From Streptomyces chromofuscus (GTDB taxonomy: Bacteria; Actinomycetota; Actinomycetes; Streptomycetales; Streptomycetaceae), in contig NZ_CP063374.1 in NCBI RefSeq assembly GCF_015160875.1, positions 3,100,001-3,164,000 of the forward strand: a stretch of 64,000 bases of DNA, in the 5' to 3' direction. The notes beneath the pieces are model-generated. The model searched no databases, was not told the DNA's origin, and saw nothing but the letters and a program-made list of their open reading frames with translations. The position numbers were made by a program, and so were the translations under genes. This document shows positions 26,159-35,198 of this stretch, in pieces; the stretch's first letter is position 1, and each line of letters begins with the position of its first letter.

Positions 26159-26402
26159 CCGCTCCACCCGTTCCCGAGCCTCCACTCCACATTGTCCCTT
26201 CCTGACCGACTCCTGGAACGGGACGAGAGTTCCCGGCGTCTCCTGAGGGGGTGGCGTGCGAGTCGAACGGCGTGTGAACTGGCGCGGCCGAACGGGTTCC
26301 GTCCCCGGAGTTCCACCCCACTCCCCCGGACTCCGTGGCGCATCATGGGGTGATCACATCGGAGCCGCGGGCTCCCCTTCCGCCCGAGGAGACAGGCACC
26401 GC

Positions 26403-27767
26403 ATGACCAGGCGCCATCACGCCGGGGGCGTGGGGGTGTCCCCCACGAAGCTCAGCGCCTTACTCGCCGCGATCGTCTCGCTGATCGTGGCCGTGTCCGT
26501 CGCCCTGTACGCCGGAGCCGCCTCCGACGTCGGAACGGCACAGCGCGCGCTCCCAGGTCCGCGCCCGCCGTACGACCCCGCCGCCCCCGCCTCCACCGGC
26601 ACGTGGGTCGGCGCCTGGTCGACGTCCCCGTCCGCCGCCGAGCCCGGCACCGAGGCGGCCGGCCTGCACGACCGGTCCGTGCGCAACGTCGTCCACACGA
26701 GCGTCGGCGGCACGGCTGCCCGGATCACACTGTCCAACCTCTACGGCCGGCTGCCGCTGACCATCACGCACGCCACGATCGCCCTGGCCGCCGCCGACGA
26801 CAGCGCGGCCGCGGCGCCGGACACGATGCGGCGGCTCGCGTTCAACGGCGTCCCCACGGTCGTGATCCCGCCGGGGCAGCAGGCGATGAGCGACGCGGTG
26901 CGCATCACCGTCCCCCACGACAGCGACGTCCTGATCACCACGTACGCCCCGGCCGAGCCGGGCCCGGTCACCGTGCACACGAAGGTGCGGCAGATCTCGT
27001 ACGCCGCGCGGGGCGACCACGCCGAGGACGTGACCGGCGCGCCGTACACCCAGCGGGTCGAGGCCTGGCGCTATCTGACCGCCCTGGACGTGCTCAGCAG
27101 GGAGTCCGACGGCACCCTCGTGGCCTTCGGCGACTCCCTCACCGAGGGCCACTCCTCCACCGTGGGCGCCAACCGGCGCTGGCCGGACGTGCTGGCGAAG
27201 CGGCTGCGCGAGGCGGCCCTGGCGGACCTGGACGTGCCCCGGTACGGCGTCGTCAACCAGGGCATCGGCGGCAACCGCGTGCTGACCGGCGGTCTGGGCC
27301 GCCCCGCCGACAACCCCAGCGGCCTCGACCGCTTCGGGCGTGACGTGCTGGGCCGGACGAACGTCAAGGCCGTCGTCATCGACCTCGGCGTCAACGACAT
27401 CCTGCGCCACCCGTCCGTCACCGACGCCGACCAGATCCTCGACGGCCTGCGCACCCTGGTCGGCCAGGCCCACGCCCGCGGCATCCGGGTGATCGGCGCG
27501 ACCCTGATGCCCTTCGGCGGCCACCGCGGCCACAGCGCCGACCGGGAGGCGGTGCGTCAGGAGATCAACGCCGAGATCCGGTCCGGGCGGGTCTTCGACG
27601 CGGTGGTCGACTTCGACGAGGCGCTGCGGGACCCGTACGACCCACGGCGCTTCCACCCGGACTACGACTCCGGCGATCATGTGCACCCCAACGACCGGGG
27701 CTACGACCGGATGGCACACGAGTTCGACCTGACGACGCTGAAGGGCTCGGCCCCGACGCGACTGTGA
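26403..27767 (+). CDS. Secreted SGNH/GDSL hydrolase
   Basis: A 454-residue exported esterase/lipase. A signal anchor (LSALLAAIVSLIVAVSVALYAGA) precedes the mature protein, which begins near TGTWVGAWSTSPSAAEPG. Block I is VAFGDSLTEGHSS (nucleophile Ser), block II/III is VVNQGIGGNRVLTGG (Gly and Asn oxyanion ligands), DLGVNDILR follows, and block V is SGDHVHPNDRGYDRMA (Asp and His). The ATG at 26403 has GAGGAG upstream. Codons 10-15, before the signal sequence, are made of a perfect hairpin that looks inserted. Confidence 0.92.
   Translation: MTRRHHAGGVGVSPTKLSALLAAIVSLIVAVSVALYAGAASDVGTAQRALPGPRPPYDPAAPASTGTWVGAWSTSPSAAEPGTEAAGLHDRSVRNVVHTSVGGTAARITLSNLYGRLPLTITHATIALAAADDSAAAAPDTMRRLAFNGVPTVVIPPGQQAMSDAVRITVPHDSDVLITTYAPAEPGPVTVHTKVRQISYAARGDHAEDVTGAPYTQRVEAWRYLTALDVLSRESDGTLVAFGDSLTEGHSSTVGANRRWPDVLAKRLREAALADLDVPRYGVVNQGIGGNRVLTGGLGRPADNPSGLDRFGRDVLGRTNVKAVVIDLGVNDILRHPSVTDADQILDGLRTLVGQAHARGIRVIGATLMPFGGHRGHSADREAVRQEINAEIRSGRVFDAVVDFDEALRDPYDPRRFHPDYDSGDHVHPNDRGYDRMAHEFDLTTLKGSAPTRL
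26429..26447. repeat. Short palindrome inside the GDSL gene
   Basis: CGTGGGGG-TGT-CCCCCACG is a perfect 8-base hairpin within the 5' coding region. Similar gtgggggtgtcccccac hairpins are scattered through Streptomyces genomes, and a related one stands at 42219-42253. It sits nine codons after the start and could modulate translation. Confidence 0.6.
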
Positions 27768-27847
27768 CCGTGACGGGACTCCCTCCGGCGTCCCTCGCGG
27801 CGCGTGTGCCATGTCCCTCACAGTGCCGCTCGGCATCCCCCGCCGCG

Positions 27848-28576
27848 CTACTCCGCGTCCCCGCGCCGCCGCTCGTGCCCCCAGCCGTGCGTCGGGTCGC
27901 CGTGCCCCAGCATCCGCCGGTCGCTCCCCTCGGCCTCCCGCTGCTCGCGGCGCCGCCGGTCGCGCGTGGGCTTGCGCTCCACGCCCACCCCGCCCCAGAA
28001 GGCGAACCCGGAGACGATCACCCGCGGGGCGCCCGGGTCGCCCGGCACTCCGTCCTCGCGGCTGTCGAAGCCGCCCATGATGCCGATACCGCGGACGACG
28101 ACCTCCACTCCGGGCGGTACGACGATATTGACGCCGCCCATGATCGCCACGCAGCTGATCTCGACCTCGCGGTCGGCGAAGTTCGCCTCGCGCAGGTCGA
28201 TCTCCCCGCCGCCCCAGAACGTGAAGCACGTGAACCGCTTCGGCACGGTCCAGCGCCCCTTGCGCTGGAACCCGGACATCACGGCGACGCCCGCCGTCGA
28301 GGACCCCTCGCCCCCGGTAATCCGATCCGCCCAACTCCCCCGCTCGGCGGGCTCCTTGACCATCGACACCGACGGCCCCGACGTGCCGCCCGCGACCGGC
28401 AGGTCCCGTGTGATCGGCGCCAGCTCCCCGTACGTCCGTGCCTCGTACGTCGCGTCGAGCCGCTCCTCGAACTCCGCCATGTCCAGGCGCCCCTCCGCGA
28501 GGGCGTCCCGCAGGATTTCGGCGACTCGCTCACGATCGGCGTCGGAGGCACGCAGCTCCGGGACATCGTCGGTCAT
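27848..28576 (-). CDS. DUF1707 protein with LiaF-like C-terminal domain
   Basis: A 242-residue soluble protein. The N-terminus has the DUF1707 pattern ELRASDADRERVAEILRDALAEGRLDMAEFEERLDATYEARTYGEL. From about 120 it has beta-helical LiaF/DUF2154-type repeats (FTFWGGGEIDLREANF, ISCVAIMGGVNIVVPPGVEV, GIGIMGGFDSRE). The C-terminus is Arg-rich. LiaF-like domains occur in cell-envelope stress systems. It is near but not clearly part of the ABC exporter operon. Confidence 0.88.
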   Translation of the reverse strand: MTDDVPELRASDADRERVAEILRDALAEGRLDMAEFEERLDATYEARTYGELAPITRDLPVAGGTSGPSVSMVKEPAERGSWADRITGGEGSSTAGVAVMSGFQRKGRWTVPKRFTCFTFWGGGEIDLREANFADREVEISCVAIMGGVNIVVPPGVEVVVRGIGIMGGFDSREDGVPGDPGAPRVIVSGFAFWGGVGVERKPTRDRRRREQREAEGSDRRMLGHGDPTHGWGHERRRGDAE

Positions 28577-28609
28577 GGACAGCAGCCTACGGTTTCGCCG
28601 CCCCCGGCA

Positions 28610-29614
28610 CTATGCGCTCGCCCGCTCCTCGTACATCCGGGCGATCACGGCCTCGATGTCCGGCTCCCGCACCGACAGGTCCACCAGCGGGTGCTCCGCG
28701 GCGATCCGCGCCACCAGCGGCGCCGCCGACTGGGCAGCCGGGAAGGCCAGCCACTGCCGGGGCCCCTCCACCCGTACCACCCGCGCGGGCGCGGGCACCT
28801 CGATCGGCGGCAGTTCGCGTTCCAGGTCCACGACGAGGGTCCGTTCGCTCTCCCCCACCTCGTGCAGTCCGGCGAGCGGGCCGTCGTACATCAGGCGCCC
28901 GTGGTCGATGACCATCACGCGGGAGCAGAGCTGCTCGATGTCCTGCAGGTCGTGCGTGGTGAGCAGCACCGTCGTGCCCCGCTCGGCGTTGAGGTCGCGC
29001 AGGAACTCCCGCACCCGGGCCTTGGAGACGACGTCCAGGCCGATGGTCGGCTCGTCGAGGTACAGCACCTCGGGGTCGTGCAGCAGCGCCGCCGCGATGT
29101 CCCCGCGCATCCGCTGGCCGAGCGAGAGCTGCCGTACCGGCACGTGCAACAGCTCGCCCAGCTCCAGCAGTTCGACGCATCGCTCCAGGTTCGTGCGGTA
29201 ACGGGCGTCGGGGATGCGGTACATGCGGTGCATCAGGCGGTAGGAGTCGATCAGCGGCAGGTCCCACCACAGCGTCGTCCGCTGCCCGAACACCACCCCT
29301 ATGCGGTGCGCCAGCCGCGTCCGCTCCCGGGACGGGTCGATGCCCGCGACCCGCAGCCGCCCGCCGCTGGGGGTGAGGATGCCGGTCAGCATCTTGATCG
29401 TGGTCGACTTCCCGGCGCCGTTCGGCCCGATGTAACCCACCATCTCGCCGCGCGCCACGCGGAACGAGATCCCGTCGACGGCCCGCACCTGCCGCCGCTC
29501 CCGCTTCAGCCGTCCGGTCTTCCTGCGCACGTCGAAGACCTTCTCCACCCCGTCGAGTTCGATGAAGCCCTCGACGTCCTCGCTACCCGCGCCCACGGTC
29601 CGCGTCACTGTCAC
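28610..29614 (-). CDS. ABC-2 exporter ATPase
   Basis: A 334-residue nucleotide-binding subunit. Walker A is GPNGAGKST, the Q-loop is VVFGQRTTLWWDLP, the signature is LSLGQRMRG (a variant of LSGGQ), Walker B is VLYLDEPTIGLD and the switch His is in LLTTHDLQDIE. The GTG at 29614 lies five bases after the permease stop and has GGGGAG eight bases upstream. With the two permease genes upstream it forms a complete ABC-2 (DUF990/NodI-like) exporter. The substrate is unknown, possibly a lipid, antibiotic or polysaccharide. Confidence 0.9.
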   Translation of the reverse strand: MTVTRTVGAGSEDVEGFIELDGVEKVFDVRRKTGRLKRERRQVRAVDGISFRVARGEMVGYIGPNGAGKSTTIKMLTGILTPSGGRLRVAGIDPSRERTRLAHRIGVVFGQRTTLWWDLPLIDSYRLMHRMYRIPDARYRTNLERCVELLELGELLHVPVRQLSLGQRMRGDIAAALLHDPEVLYLDEPTIGLDVVSKARVREFLRDLNAERGTTVLLTTHDLQDIEQLCSRVMVIDHGRLMYDGPLAGLHEVGESERTLVVDLERELPPIEVPAPARVVRVEGPRQWLAFPAAQSAAPLVARIAAEHPLVDLSVREPDIEAVIARMYEERASA

Positions 29615-29618
29615 CGGC

Positions 29619-30458
29619 CTAACTCCCCGTACTGCGATACGACATGAGCCCCGCCCGCCAGGCCAGCCCCGCGAGCGCACAGCACGCGACCGCCACCAGC
29701 GGCGGTGTGAAGGCCACCCAGTCGGGCAGGTCCAGCGGATACGGCCGCTCCAGGATGTGACTCGCGGGCAGCCAGTTGACGAAGGCGAGCGGCAGGACGA
29801 AGGTCACGCCGCGCACCAGTTCCTTGCCGAACACGGTCGGCGGGTACTGCAGCAGGGTCGTACCGCCGTAGGTGAACGCGTTCTGCACCTCGGAGGCGTC
29901 CTGCGCCACGAACTGGAAGGCGGCGCCGCCGATGAACACCGCGCTGAAGATCGCCGCGCCGCTGAGCAGCATCACCGGCATCAGCAGCACCTTCAGCGGT
30001 GTCCAGTCGATGTCCAGGTGCGCCAGCGCGAAGCCGAGGACCAGCGCTCCCTGCACGACCCGGCCCAGCCGGCGCAGCGCGAACCGGTCGGCGGCGACCT
30101 GCGCGAGGACCGGCGCCGGACGCACCAGCAGCGTGTCCAGCGTGCCGTCCCGCACCCGGCGCCCCAGCCGCTCCATCGAGCCGATGGCCAGGTCGGCCAG
30201 CCCGAAGGCGATGCCGCTCAGGCCGTACAGGAAGGCGATCTCGGGCAGCGTCCAGCCGCCGAGCGCGTCCACGCGGGAGAACATCAGCAGGATCGCCACG
30301 AAGTCCAGCGCGGTCGCCGCGAAGTTCCCGGCCGTCGTCATCACGAAGGAGGCCCGGTAGGCCATCGTGGACTTGATCCACATCACGACGATCAGTCCGT
30401 AGACCCGCAGCCCCTCGGCGACCCGGCCGGCCCGCGCCGCCCGCACGGTCTCACCCAC
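29619..30458 (-). CDS. ABC-2 permease subunit
   Basis: A 279-residue membrane protein with six hydrophobic segments (for example FVMTTAGNFAATALDFVAIL, VLLMPVMLLSGAAIFSAVFI and FTPPLVAVACCALAGLAW) and the RVRDGTLDTLLVRP loop typical of DUF990/ABC2_membrane_6 permeases. The GTG at 30458 overlaps the stop of the upstream permease by 8 bases. It probably forms a heterodimeric channel with that partner. Confidence 0.88.
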   Translation of the reverse strand: MGETVRAARAGRVAEGLRVYGLIVVMWIKSTMAYRASFVMTTAGNFAATALDFVAILLMFSRVDALGGWTLPEIAFLYGLSGIAFGLADLAIGSMERLGRRVRDGTLDTLLVRPAPVLAQVAADRFALRRLGRVVQGALVLGFALAHLDIDWTPLKVLLMPVMLLSGAAIFSAVFIGGAAFQFVAQDASEVQNAFTYGGTTLLQYPPTVFGKELVRGVTFVLPLAFVNWLPASHILERPYPLDLPDWVAFTPPLVAVACCALAGLAWRAGLMSYRSTGS

Positions 30459-31251
30459 CCTGGACCACCACCCGCCGCGTCGCCGCCGACTGCACCAGCC
30501 GCCCCGCCGCCAGCAGCGCCACCGCCCACGCGCCCTGGAAGAGATACGTGCCCACCGGATCGGCCCGGCCCAGCAGCACATCCGCCGGCGCCTGCAGCAG
30601 CGACGACCAGGGCAGGGCCCGCACGACCTCGCCGAGCATGCCCGGGAAGACGTTCAGCGGCAGCAGCATGCCCGAGCAGAAGAAGCCCAGCAGCCACGCC
30701 ATCTGCGTCGCCCCGGTCCCGTCGAGCAGCCAGAACGCGCTCAGCGCCAGCAGGTACCGGATCCCGAAGCTGACCACCATCCCGAGCAGCACCGCCACCA
30801 GACACGCGGCCCACGTCACCGGGTCGGACGGCAGCGCGACGTCGAAGGCCAGCGCCCCGAACGCGAAGGGCACCACGCCGCGCCCCAGCAGCTGGAAGAA
30901 GGCGCGGCCCACGTCGCTCGCCAGCCACCACAACTGGAGATCGGCCGGCCGGTACAGGTCGATCGCGACATCACCCGTACGGATGCGTTCCATCAGCTCG
31001 GTCTCGAAACCGCCACCCCCGATCGCGAGCGTCGACAGCAGCGCCTGCCCGAGCCACACGTAGGTGACGGCCTGAGCCTGGTCGTACCCGCCGAGCTGCG
31101 GTCTCTCGTCCCACAGGGCGAGGTAGGTGTACACGAGGATCAGCCCGAAGACGGTGTTGGTGAACACCCCGGCGGCCGTGGCCGCCCGATAGGTCGCGTA
31201 CCGTCGGAAATTCCCCACCGCGACGGCCGCGTACAACCGTCCCGTGCCCAC
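30451..31251 (-). CDS. ABC-2 permease subunit
   Basis: 266 residues with six hydrophobic segments and the matching loop ELMERIRTGDVAIDLYRPADLQLWW, homologous to the GTLDTLLVRP region of its partner. It is the first gene of the three-gene exporter operon on this strand. The upstream 137 bases up to the divergent PBP region should hold the promoter; I see no clear box. Confidence 0.88.
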   Translation of the reverse strand: MGTGRLYAAVAVGNFRRYATYRAATAAGVFTNTVFGLILVYTYLALWDERPQLGGYDQAQAVTYVWLGQALLSTLAIGGGGFETELMERIRTGDVAIDLYRPADLQLWWLASDVGRAFFQLLGRGVVPFAFGALAFDVALPSDPVTWAACLVAVLLGMVVSFGIRYLLALSAFWLLDGTGATQMAWLLGFFCSGMLLPLNVFPGMLGEVVRALPWSSLLQAPADVLLGRADPVGTYLFQGAWAVALLAAGRLVQSAATRRVVVQGG

Positions 31252-31448
31252 ACCGAACCACCGTCCCCGACCAGCCCGACACCGAAGCGCAGGAGCCTAG
31301 TACGCGGACGGGAAGGCCTGCCAGGCGTTTTCCGGCGTTCAGCTGCGGGATTCGCTGCCCGGATCCGGGAACGGAACGCCCGGTACACGTGTCTTCGCTT
31401 GGGGGCACAGATGACCAACGAGGGAAAAAACAGGAGTTCGTGCACGAC

Positions 31449-33833
31449 ATGAGCGACGAGCCGCAGCCGCAGCAGCCGAACCAGGGCGGGCCCGGGGAGG
31501 GGAGACCCGAGCGGCCGAGGCGCACCGGCTGGCGCCGGATCATCCCGACCTGGCGCACGGTGCTGGTCACCTGCGTCGTCGGCGTCCTGCTGCTGATCGG
31601 CCTGTTCTACCTCGGCTACTCACTGGTCAGGATCCCGCCCGCGAACGCGCTGGCGACCAAGCAGAGCAACGTCTACCTGTACGCCGACGGCTCCCAGCTC
31701 GCCCGGGACGGCGAGGTCAACCGGGAGAACGTCGCCCTCGCCCAGATCTCCAAGGACGCGCAGCACGCCGTGCTGGCCGCCGAGGACCGCGACTTCCACA
31801 CCGAGTCCGCGATCGACCCCAAGGCGATGGTGCGGGCGGCCTGGAACACGGCGACCGGCAAGGGCAAGCAGTCCGGCTCCACGATCACCCAGCAGTACGT
31901 GAAGAACTACTACCTGGCCCAGGAACAGACGGTCACCCGGAAGGTCAAGGAGTTCTTCATCTCGATCAAGCTCGATCAGGAGAAGAGCAAGAACGAGATC
32001 CTGGAGGGCTACCTCAACACCAGCTACTTCGGCCGCAACGCCTACGGCATCCAGGCCGCCGCCCAGGCCTACTACGGCATGGACGCCACCGAACTGGACG
32101 CGGCCCGCGGCGCCTACCTCGCCGCGCTGCTGAACGCGCCCAGTGAGTACGACGTCGTCGCCCACCCGGAGAACAAGCGGGCCGCGCAGGCCCGCTGGAA
32201 CTACGTCCTGGACGGCATGGTCAAGGAGGGCTGGCTCACGCGGTCCGAGCGGGCCGGCCTGAAGTTCCCGATGCCGAAGGAGGCCACCGTCTCCACCGGC
32301 ATGTCCGGGCAGCGCGGCTATGTCGTCGACGCGATCAAGCAGTACCTCGTCGCCCACGACGTCGTCGACGCGGACTCCCTCGAAGCGGGCGGCTACCGCA
32401 TCACCACCACCCTGCAGAAGCCCAGGCAGGACGCCTTCGTCAAGGCCGTGAACGACCAGTTGATCTCCAAGCTGGACAAGGAGAACCGCAAGGTCGACAC
32501 CTACGTCCGCGCGGGCGGCGCCGCCGTCGACCCGAAGACGGGCAAGGTCGTCGCGATGTACGGCGGCATCGACTACGTCAAGCAGTACACCAACGGGGCG
32601 ACCCGGCGGGACTTCCAGGTCGGCTCCATCTTCAAGCCGTTCGTCTTCACCTCGGCCGTCGAGAACGGCTCCGCCACCCAGAACGGCACGCCCATCACCC
32701 CCAACACCTACTACGACGGCACCAACAAGCGCCCGGTACAGGGCTGGAGCGACGCCTACGCGCCGGAGAACGAGGACCAGGTGTCGTACGGCGACATCAC
32801 GGTCCGCGAGGCCACCGACAAGTCCGTCAACGCCGTGTACGCGCAGATGGCCGTCGACGTCGGCCCCGACAAGGTCGTGCGGACCGCGGTCGACCTCGGC
32901 CTGCCCTCCAGCACCCCGGAACTCGGCCCGTACCCGTCGATCGCGCTCGGCGTGGCGCACGCGAGCGTCCTGGACATGGCGGAGGCGTACGCGACGCTCG
33001 CGAACCACGGTGAGCACGGCACGTACACCCTGATCGAGAAGATCACCCGGCAGGGCTCCGAGGTCGTCGAGCTGCCCGAGCGGCGCACCACCCAGGCCGT
33101 CAGCCGCGAGGCCGCCGACACCACGACGGCGGTCCTCCAGAGCGTCGTGGAGAACGGCACCGCCACCGCCGCGCAGGCCGCCGGCCGCCCGGCCGCCGGC
33201 AAGACCGGTACGGCGGAGGAGGACCAGGCGGCCTGGTTCGCCGGCTACACACCCGACCTCGCCACCGTCGTCGCCGTGATGGGCCAGGACCCGGTCACCG
33301 CCGACCACGAGTCGCTGTACGGCGCGATGGGCCTGGAGCGCGTCAACGGCGGCGGGGCGCCCGCCGAGATCTGGGCCCAGTTCACCAAGGACGCCCTCAA
33401 GGGCACCCCGGTCACCGACTTCGACCTGCGGCTCCAGGACGGCGCCGACGTGGTGTACCAGCCCCCGGCCCCGCCCGCCGGCGACCGGGAGACCGACGTT
33501 CCCGGGGACGAGGAGACCGCCGGCACCGGCGATCCCGCGACCCCGGGCGAGGCGCAGGGCGGCACGACCGACGGCGGGGCGACGGCCGACGGCGGTACGA
33601 CGTCCGGGGGCACGCCCACGGACGGCGGGCCGACCGGCGGGGAGACCGACGGGACCACCACGGACGGCGGCACCACCACCGACGGCGGCACGACGACCGA
33701 CGGGGGCACCACCACCGGCGGTGACACGACCACGGGCGGCACGAGCTCCGGCGGCACCCTGGGCGGCATCACCGGCGGCGGAACGTCCACGGGGACGACG
33801 ACCTCGGGGACGCAGACCACCCGCGGGGAGTGA
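31449..33833 (+). CDS. Class A penicillin-binding protein
   Basis: A bifunctional peptidoglycan synthase, single-pass and facing outward. One membrane segment (TVLVTCVVGVLLLIGLFYLG) follows a short Pro/Gln-rich cytoplasmic tail. The glycosyltransferase (GT51) domain has EDRDFHTESAIDPKA, GSTITQQYVKN and LEGYLNTSYFGRNAYGI. The transpeptidase has the SxxK nucleophile in VGSIFKPFVF, SxN in KSVNAVYAQ and KTG in AGKTGTAEE. The last 130 residues are a low-complexity tail of TDGGTTT-type repeats, probably passing through the wall. AGGAG lies 12 bases before the ATG at 31449; an in-frame GTG at 31440 is possible. Confidence 0.95.
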   Translation: MSDEPQPQQPNQGGPGEGRPERPRRTGWRRIIPTWRTVLVTCVVGVLLLIGLFYLGYSLVRIPPANALATKQSNVYLYADGSQLARDGEVNRENVALAQISKDAQHAVLAAEDRDFHTESAIDPKAMVRAAWNTATGKGKQSGSTITQQYVKNYYLAQEQTVTRKVKEFFISIKLDQEKSKNEILEGYLNTSYFGRNAYGIQAAAQAYYGMDATELDAARGAYLAALLNAPSEYDVVAHPENKRAAQARWNYVLDGMVKEGWLTRSERAGLKFPMPKEATVSTGMSGQRGYVVDAIKQYLVAHDVVDADSLEAGGYRITTTLQKPRQDAFVKAVNDQLISKLDKENRKVDTYVRAGGAAVDPKTGKVVAMYGGIDYVKQYTNGATRRDFQVGSIFKPFVFTSAVENGSATQNGTPITPNTYYDGTNKRPVQGWSDAYAPENEDQVSYGDITVREATDKSVNAVYAQMAVDVGPDKVVRTAVDLGLPSSTPELGPYPSIALGVAHASVLDMAEAYATLANHGEHGTYTLIEKITRQGSEVVELPERRTTQAVSREAADTTTAVLQSVVENGTATAAQAAGRPAAGKTGTAEEDQAAWFAGYTPDLATVVAVMGQDPVTADHESLYGAMGLERVNGGGAPAEIWAQFTKDALKGTPVTDFDLRLQDGADVVYQPPAPPAGDRETDVPGDEETAGTGDPATPGEAQGGTTDGGATADGGTTSGGTPTDGGPTGGETDGTTTDGGTTTDGGTTTDGGTTTGGDTTTGGTSSGGTLGGITGGGTSTGTTTSGTQTTRGE

Positions 33834-33844
33834 GCCCCGACGGG

Positions 33845-34165
33845 TCAGTGACCGGAGGTCGCCTTCAGGCCGACGACGGCGACCAGCAGCAGACAGACGA
33901 AGAAGATCCGGGCGGCGGTGGCCGGCTCGCCCAGCAGCACCATGCCGAGCACCGCCGACCCCGCCGCCCCGATCCCGACCCAGACGCCGTAGGCGGTGCC
34001 GATGGGCAGGGATTTCGCGGCGTACGAAAGCAGCAGCATGCTGGCGACGATGCCGGCGCCGGTGAACAGGCTGGGGACGAGCCGGGTGAAGCCGTCGGTG
34101 TACTTCATCCCGATCGACCAGCCGACTTCGAGCAGGCCGGCGACGAGCAGCAGAACCCAGGCCAT
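33845..34165 (-). CDS. sugE: SMR-family guanidinium exporter (SugE/Gdx)
   Basis: A 106-residue, four-helix small multidrug resistance protein that works as a dual-topology dimer. The ion-binding Glu is in LLVAGLLEVGWSIGMKY. KSLPIGTAYGVWVGIGAAG and the VGLKATSGH tail are characteristic of the SugE/Gdx branch, which exports guanidinium in exchange for protons, rather than the broad-drug EmrE branch. GGAGG precedes the ATG. A guanidine-III riboswitch lies 38 bases upstream of the start, which strongly supports guanidine as substrate. Confidence 0.92.
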   Translation of the reverse strand: MAWVLLLVAGLLEVGWSIGMKYTDGFTRLVPSLFTGAGIVASMLLLSYAAKSLPIGTAYGVWVGIGAAGSAVLGMVLLGEPATAARIFFVCLLLVAVVGLKATSGH

Positions 34166-34202
34166 GAGAGGCACCTCCGGAGACGGGCGGACTGACGGCG
34201 GT

Positions 34203-34245
34203 GCGTCGTCTTTGCCTTCGACCCGGTACGGCGCGTCTCGTCGGG
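34203..34245 (-). ncRNA. Guanidine-III riboswitch (ykkC-III)
   Basis: Read on the minus strand, this 43-base segment matches the compact guanidine-III aptamer I know from Thermobifida. It opens CCCGACGAG, continues CGCGCCGTACCGGGTC, then an AAGGCAAAG bridge, and closes GACGACGC. The pseudoknot pairings CCCG/CGGG and GCG-type P2 pairing are visible, and the ACGAG and CAAAGACG core positions are kept. It lies in the 5' leader of sugE, about 38 bases before the start. Guanidine binding is expected to free the ribosome site and turn on export. Confidence 0.88.
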
Positions 34246-34329
34246 TGCCTTCCCAACGTAGCAAAAGGCGGAAGTCTCCCCGGCCAGGCTCCCGGCGGGC
34301 CCCTCGGCACCCCTGCCCGTCGACAGCCG

Positions 34330-34362
34330 AAAGGGCCGGTGACAACGGTCACCAGCCCCTTC
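34330..34362 (-). terminator. Hairpin after the GroES-like gene
   Basis: Imperfect arms AAGGGCCGGTGAC and GTCACCAGCCCCTT surround a short AACG loop, 12 bases beyond the stop of the GroES-like gene. No T-run follows, as is usual in Streptomyces terminators. Confidence 0.55.
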
Positions 34363-34374
34363 GCCCCGCTCGTT

Positions 34375-34731
34375 CTACAGGTACAACCCCGTGGAGTCCT
34401 CGGACCCCTCGAACCGGTCCGCGGCCACCGCGTGCAGGTCGCGCTCGCGCATCAGGACGTACGCGACGCCGCGCACCTCCACCTCGGCGCGGTCCTCCGG
34501 GTCGTACAGGACCCGGTCGCCCGGCTCCACGGTGCGTACGTTCTGCCCCACCGCGACGACCTCCGCCCACGCCAGGCGACGGCCCACGGCCGCCGTGGCG
34601 GGGATCAGGATGCCGCCGCCGGAACGCCGCTCGCCCTCGCTGGTGTCCTGCCGCACGAGCACACGGTCGTGCAGCATCCGGATGGGCAGCTTGTCGGGAT
34701 GGGTGCTGTGGTCGTTTCTCTTACCGCTCAC
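34375..34731 (-). CDS. GroES-like co-chaperonin paralogue
   Basis: A 118-residue protein of GroES/Cpn10 fold: IRMLHDRVLVRQDTSEGERRSGGGILIPATAA carries the mobile loop, and EVVAVGQNVRTVEPGDRVLYDPEDRAEVEVRG the barrel strands. The end, DLHAVAADRFEGSEDSTGLYL, extends beyond normal GroES. It is not next to a groEL gene, so it is the stand-alone paralogue seen in streptomycetes rather than the main GroES. The GTG at 34731 gives VSGKRNDHS; the ribosome site is weak. Confidence 0.85.
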   Translation of the reverse strand: MSGKRNDHSTHPDKLPIRMLHDRVLVRQDTSEGERRSGGGILIPATAAVGRRLAWAEVVAVGQNVRTVEPGDRVLYDPEDRAEVEVRGVAYVLMRERDLHAVAADRFEGSEDSTGLYL

Positions 34732-34775
34732 GCTCTTGAACCTACCTGCATCCACAACTTTCGTACGCCGGTGGG

Positions 34776-35105
34776 TCAGCGCTTGCGGCGCCGGGTGCCG
34801 AGCGCGAGCAGTCCGACGACGCCGACGGCGACCAGCGCGACGGGCAGCACCCGCGTCATCCGGGGCGAGCCCTCCTCGTCCACGAACTGCCGCCTGACGT
34901 CGCTCATGACCCGGTTGACCTGGACGTACGCCCGTCCAAGGGTGTGATCGACATTCGACACGACCTTGGCCTTCGCGTCCCCGACGATCGTCTTCGGGTG
35001 CACCCGCACCCCGATCTCGTCGAGCGTCTCCGCCAGCACTTCGCGGCGGCGCCTGATGTCCGCCTCGATCTGCGCCGGGGTTCTGGTGTCCGACGTGTCC
35101 GCCAC
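34776..35105 (-). CDS. DUF3618 membrane-anchored protein
   Basis: 109 residues: the N-terminal DUF3618 pattern is RTPAQIEADIRRRREVLAETLDEIGVRVHPKTIVGDAKAK, and a single C-terminal membrane segment (VLPVALVAVGVVGLLALG) is followed by RRRKR, placing the domain in the cytoplasm. GGAGG stands seven bases before the GTG. Function unknown; divergent from bcp. Confidence 0.85.
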   Translation of the reverse strand: MADTSDTRTPAQIEADIRRRREVLAETLDEIGVRVHPKTIVGDAKAKVVSNVDHTLGRAYVQVNRVMSDVRRQFVDEEGSPRMTRVLPVALVAVGVVGLLALGTRRRKR

Positions 35106-35198
35106 CGTACGGCCTCCGAAGTCTGCTGATGCTGTTCCGGACAGTCTGTCAGTTCCGCGGGCGACCGCACGGTCAGGACCCCCGGTTACGCTGGTTCG

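Noticed and set aside
31620..34352. Long minus-strand frame antisense to the class A PBP
   Set aside because: It is low-complexity (Gly/Arg/Val-rich), has no family motif and lies exactly opposite a well-supported gene. High GC creates such frames.
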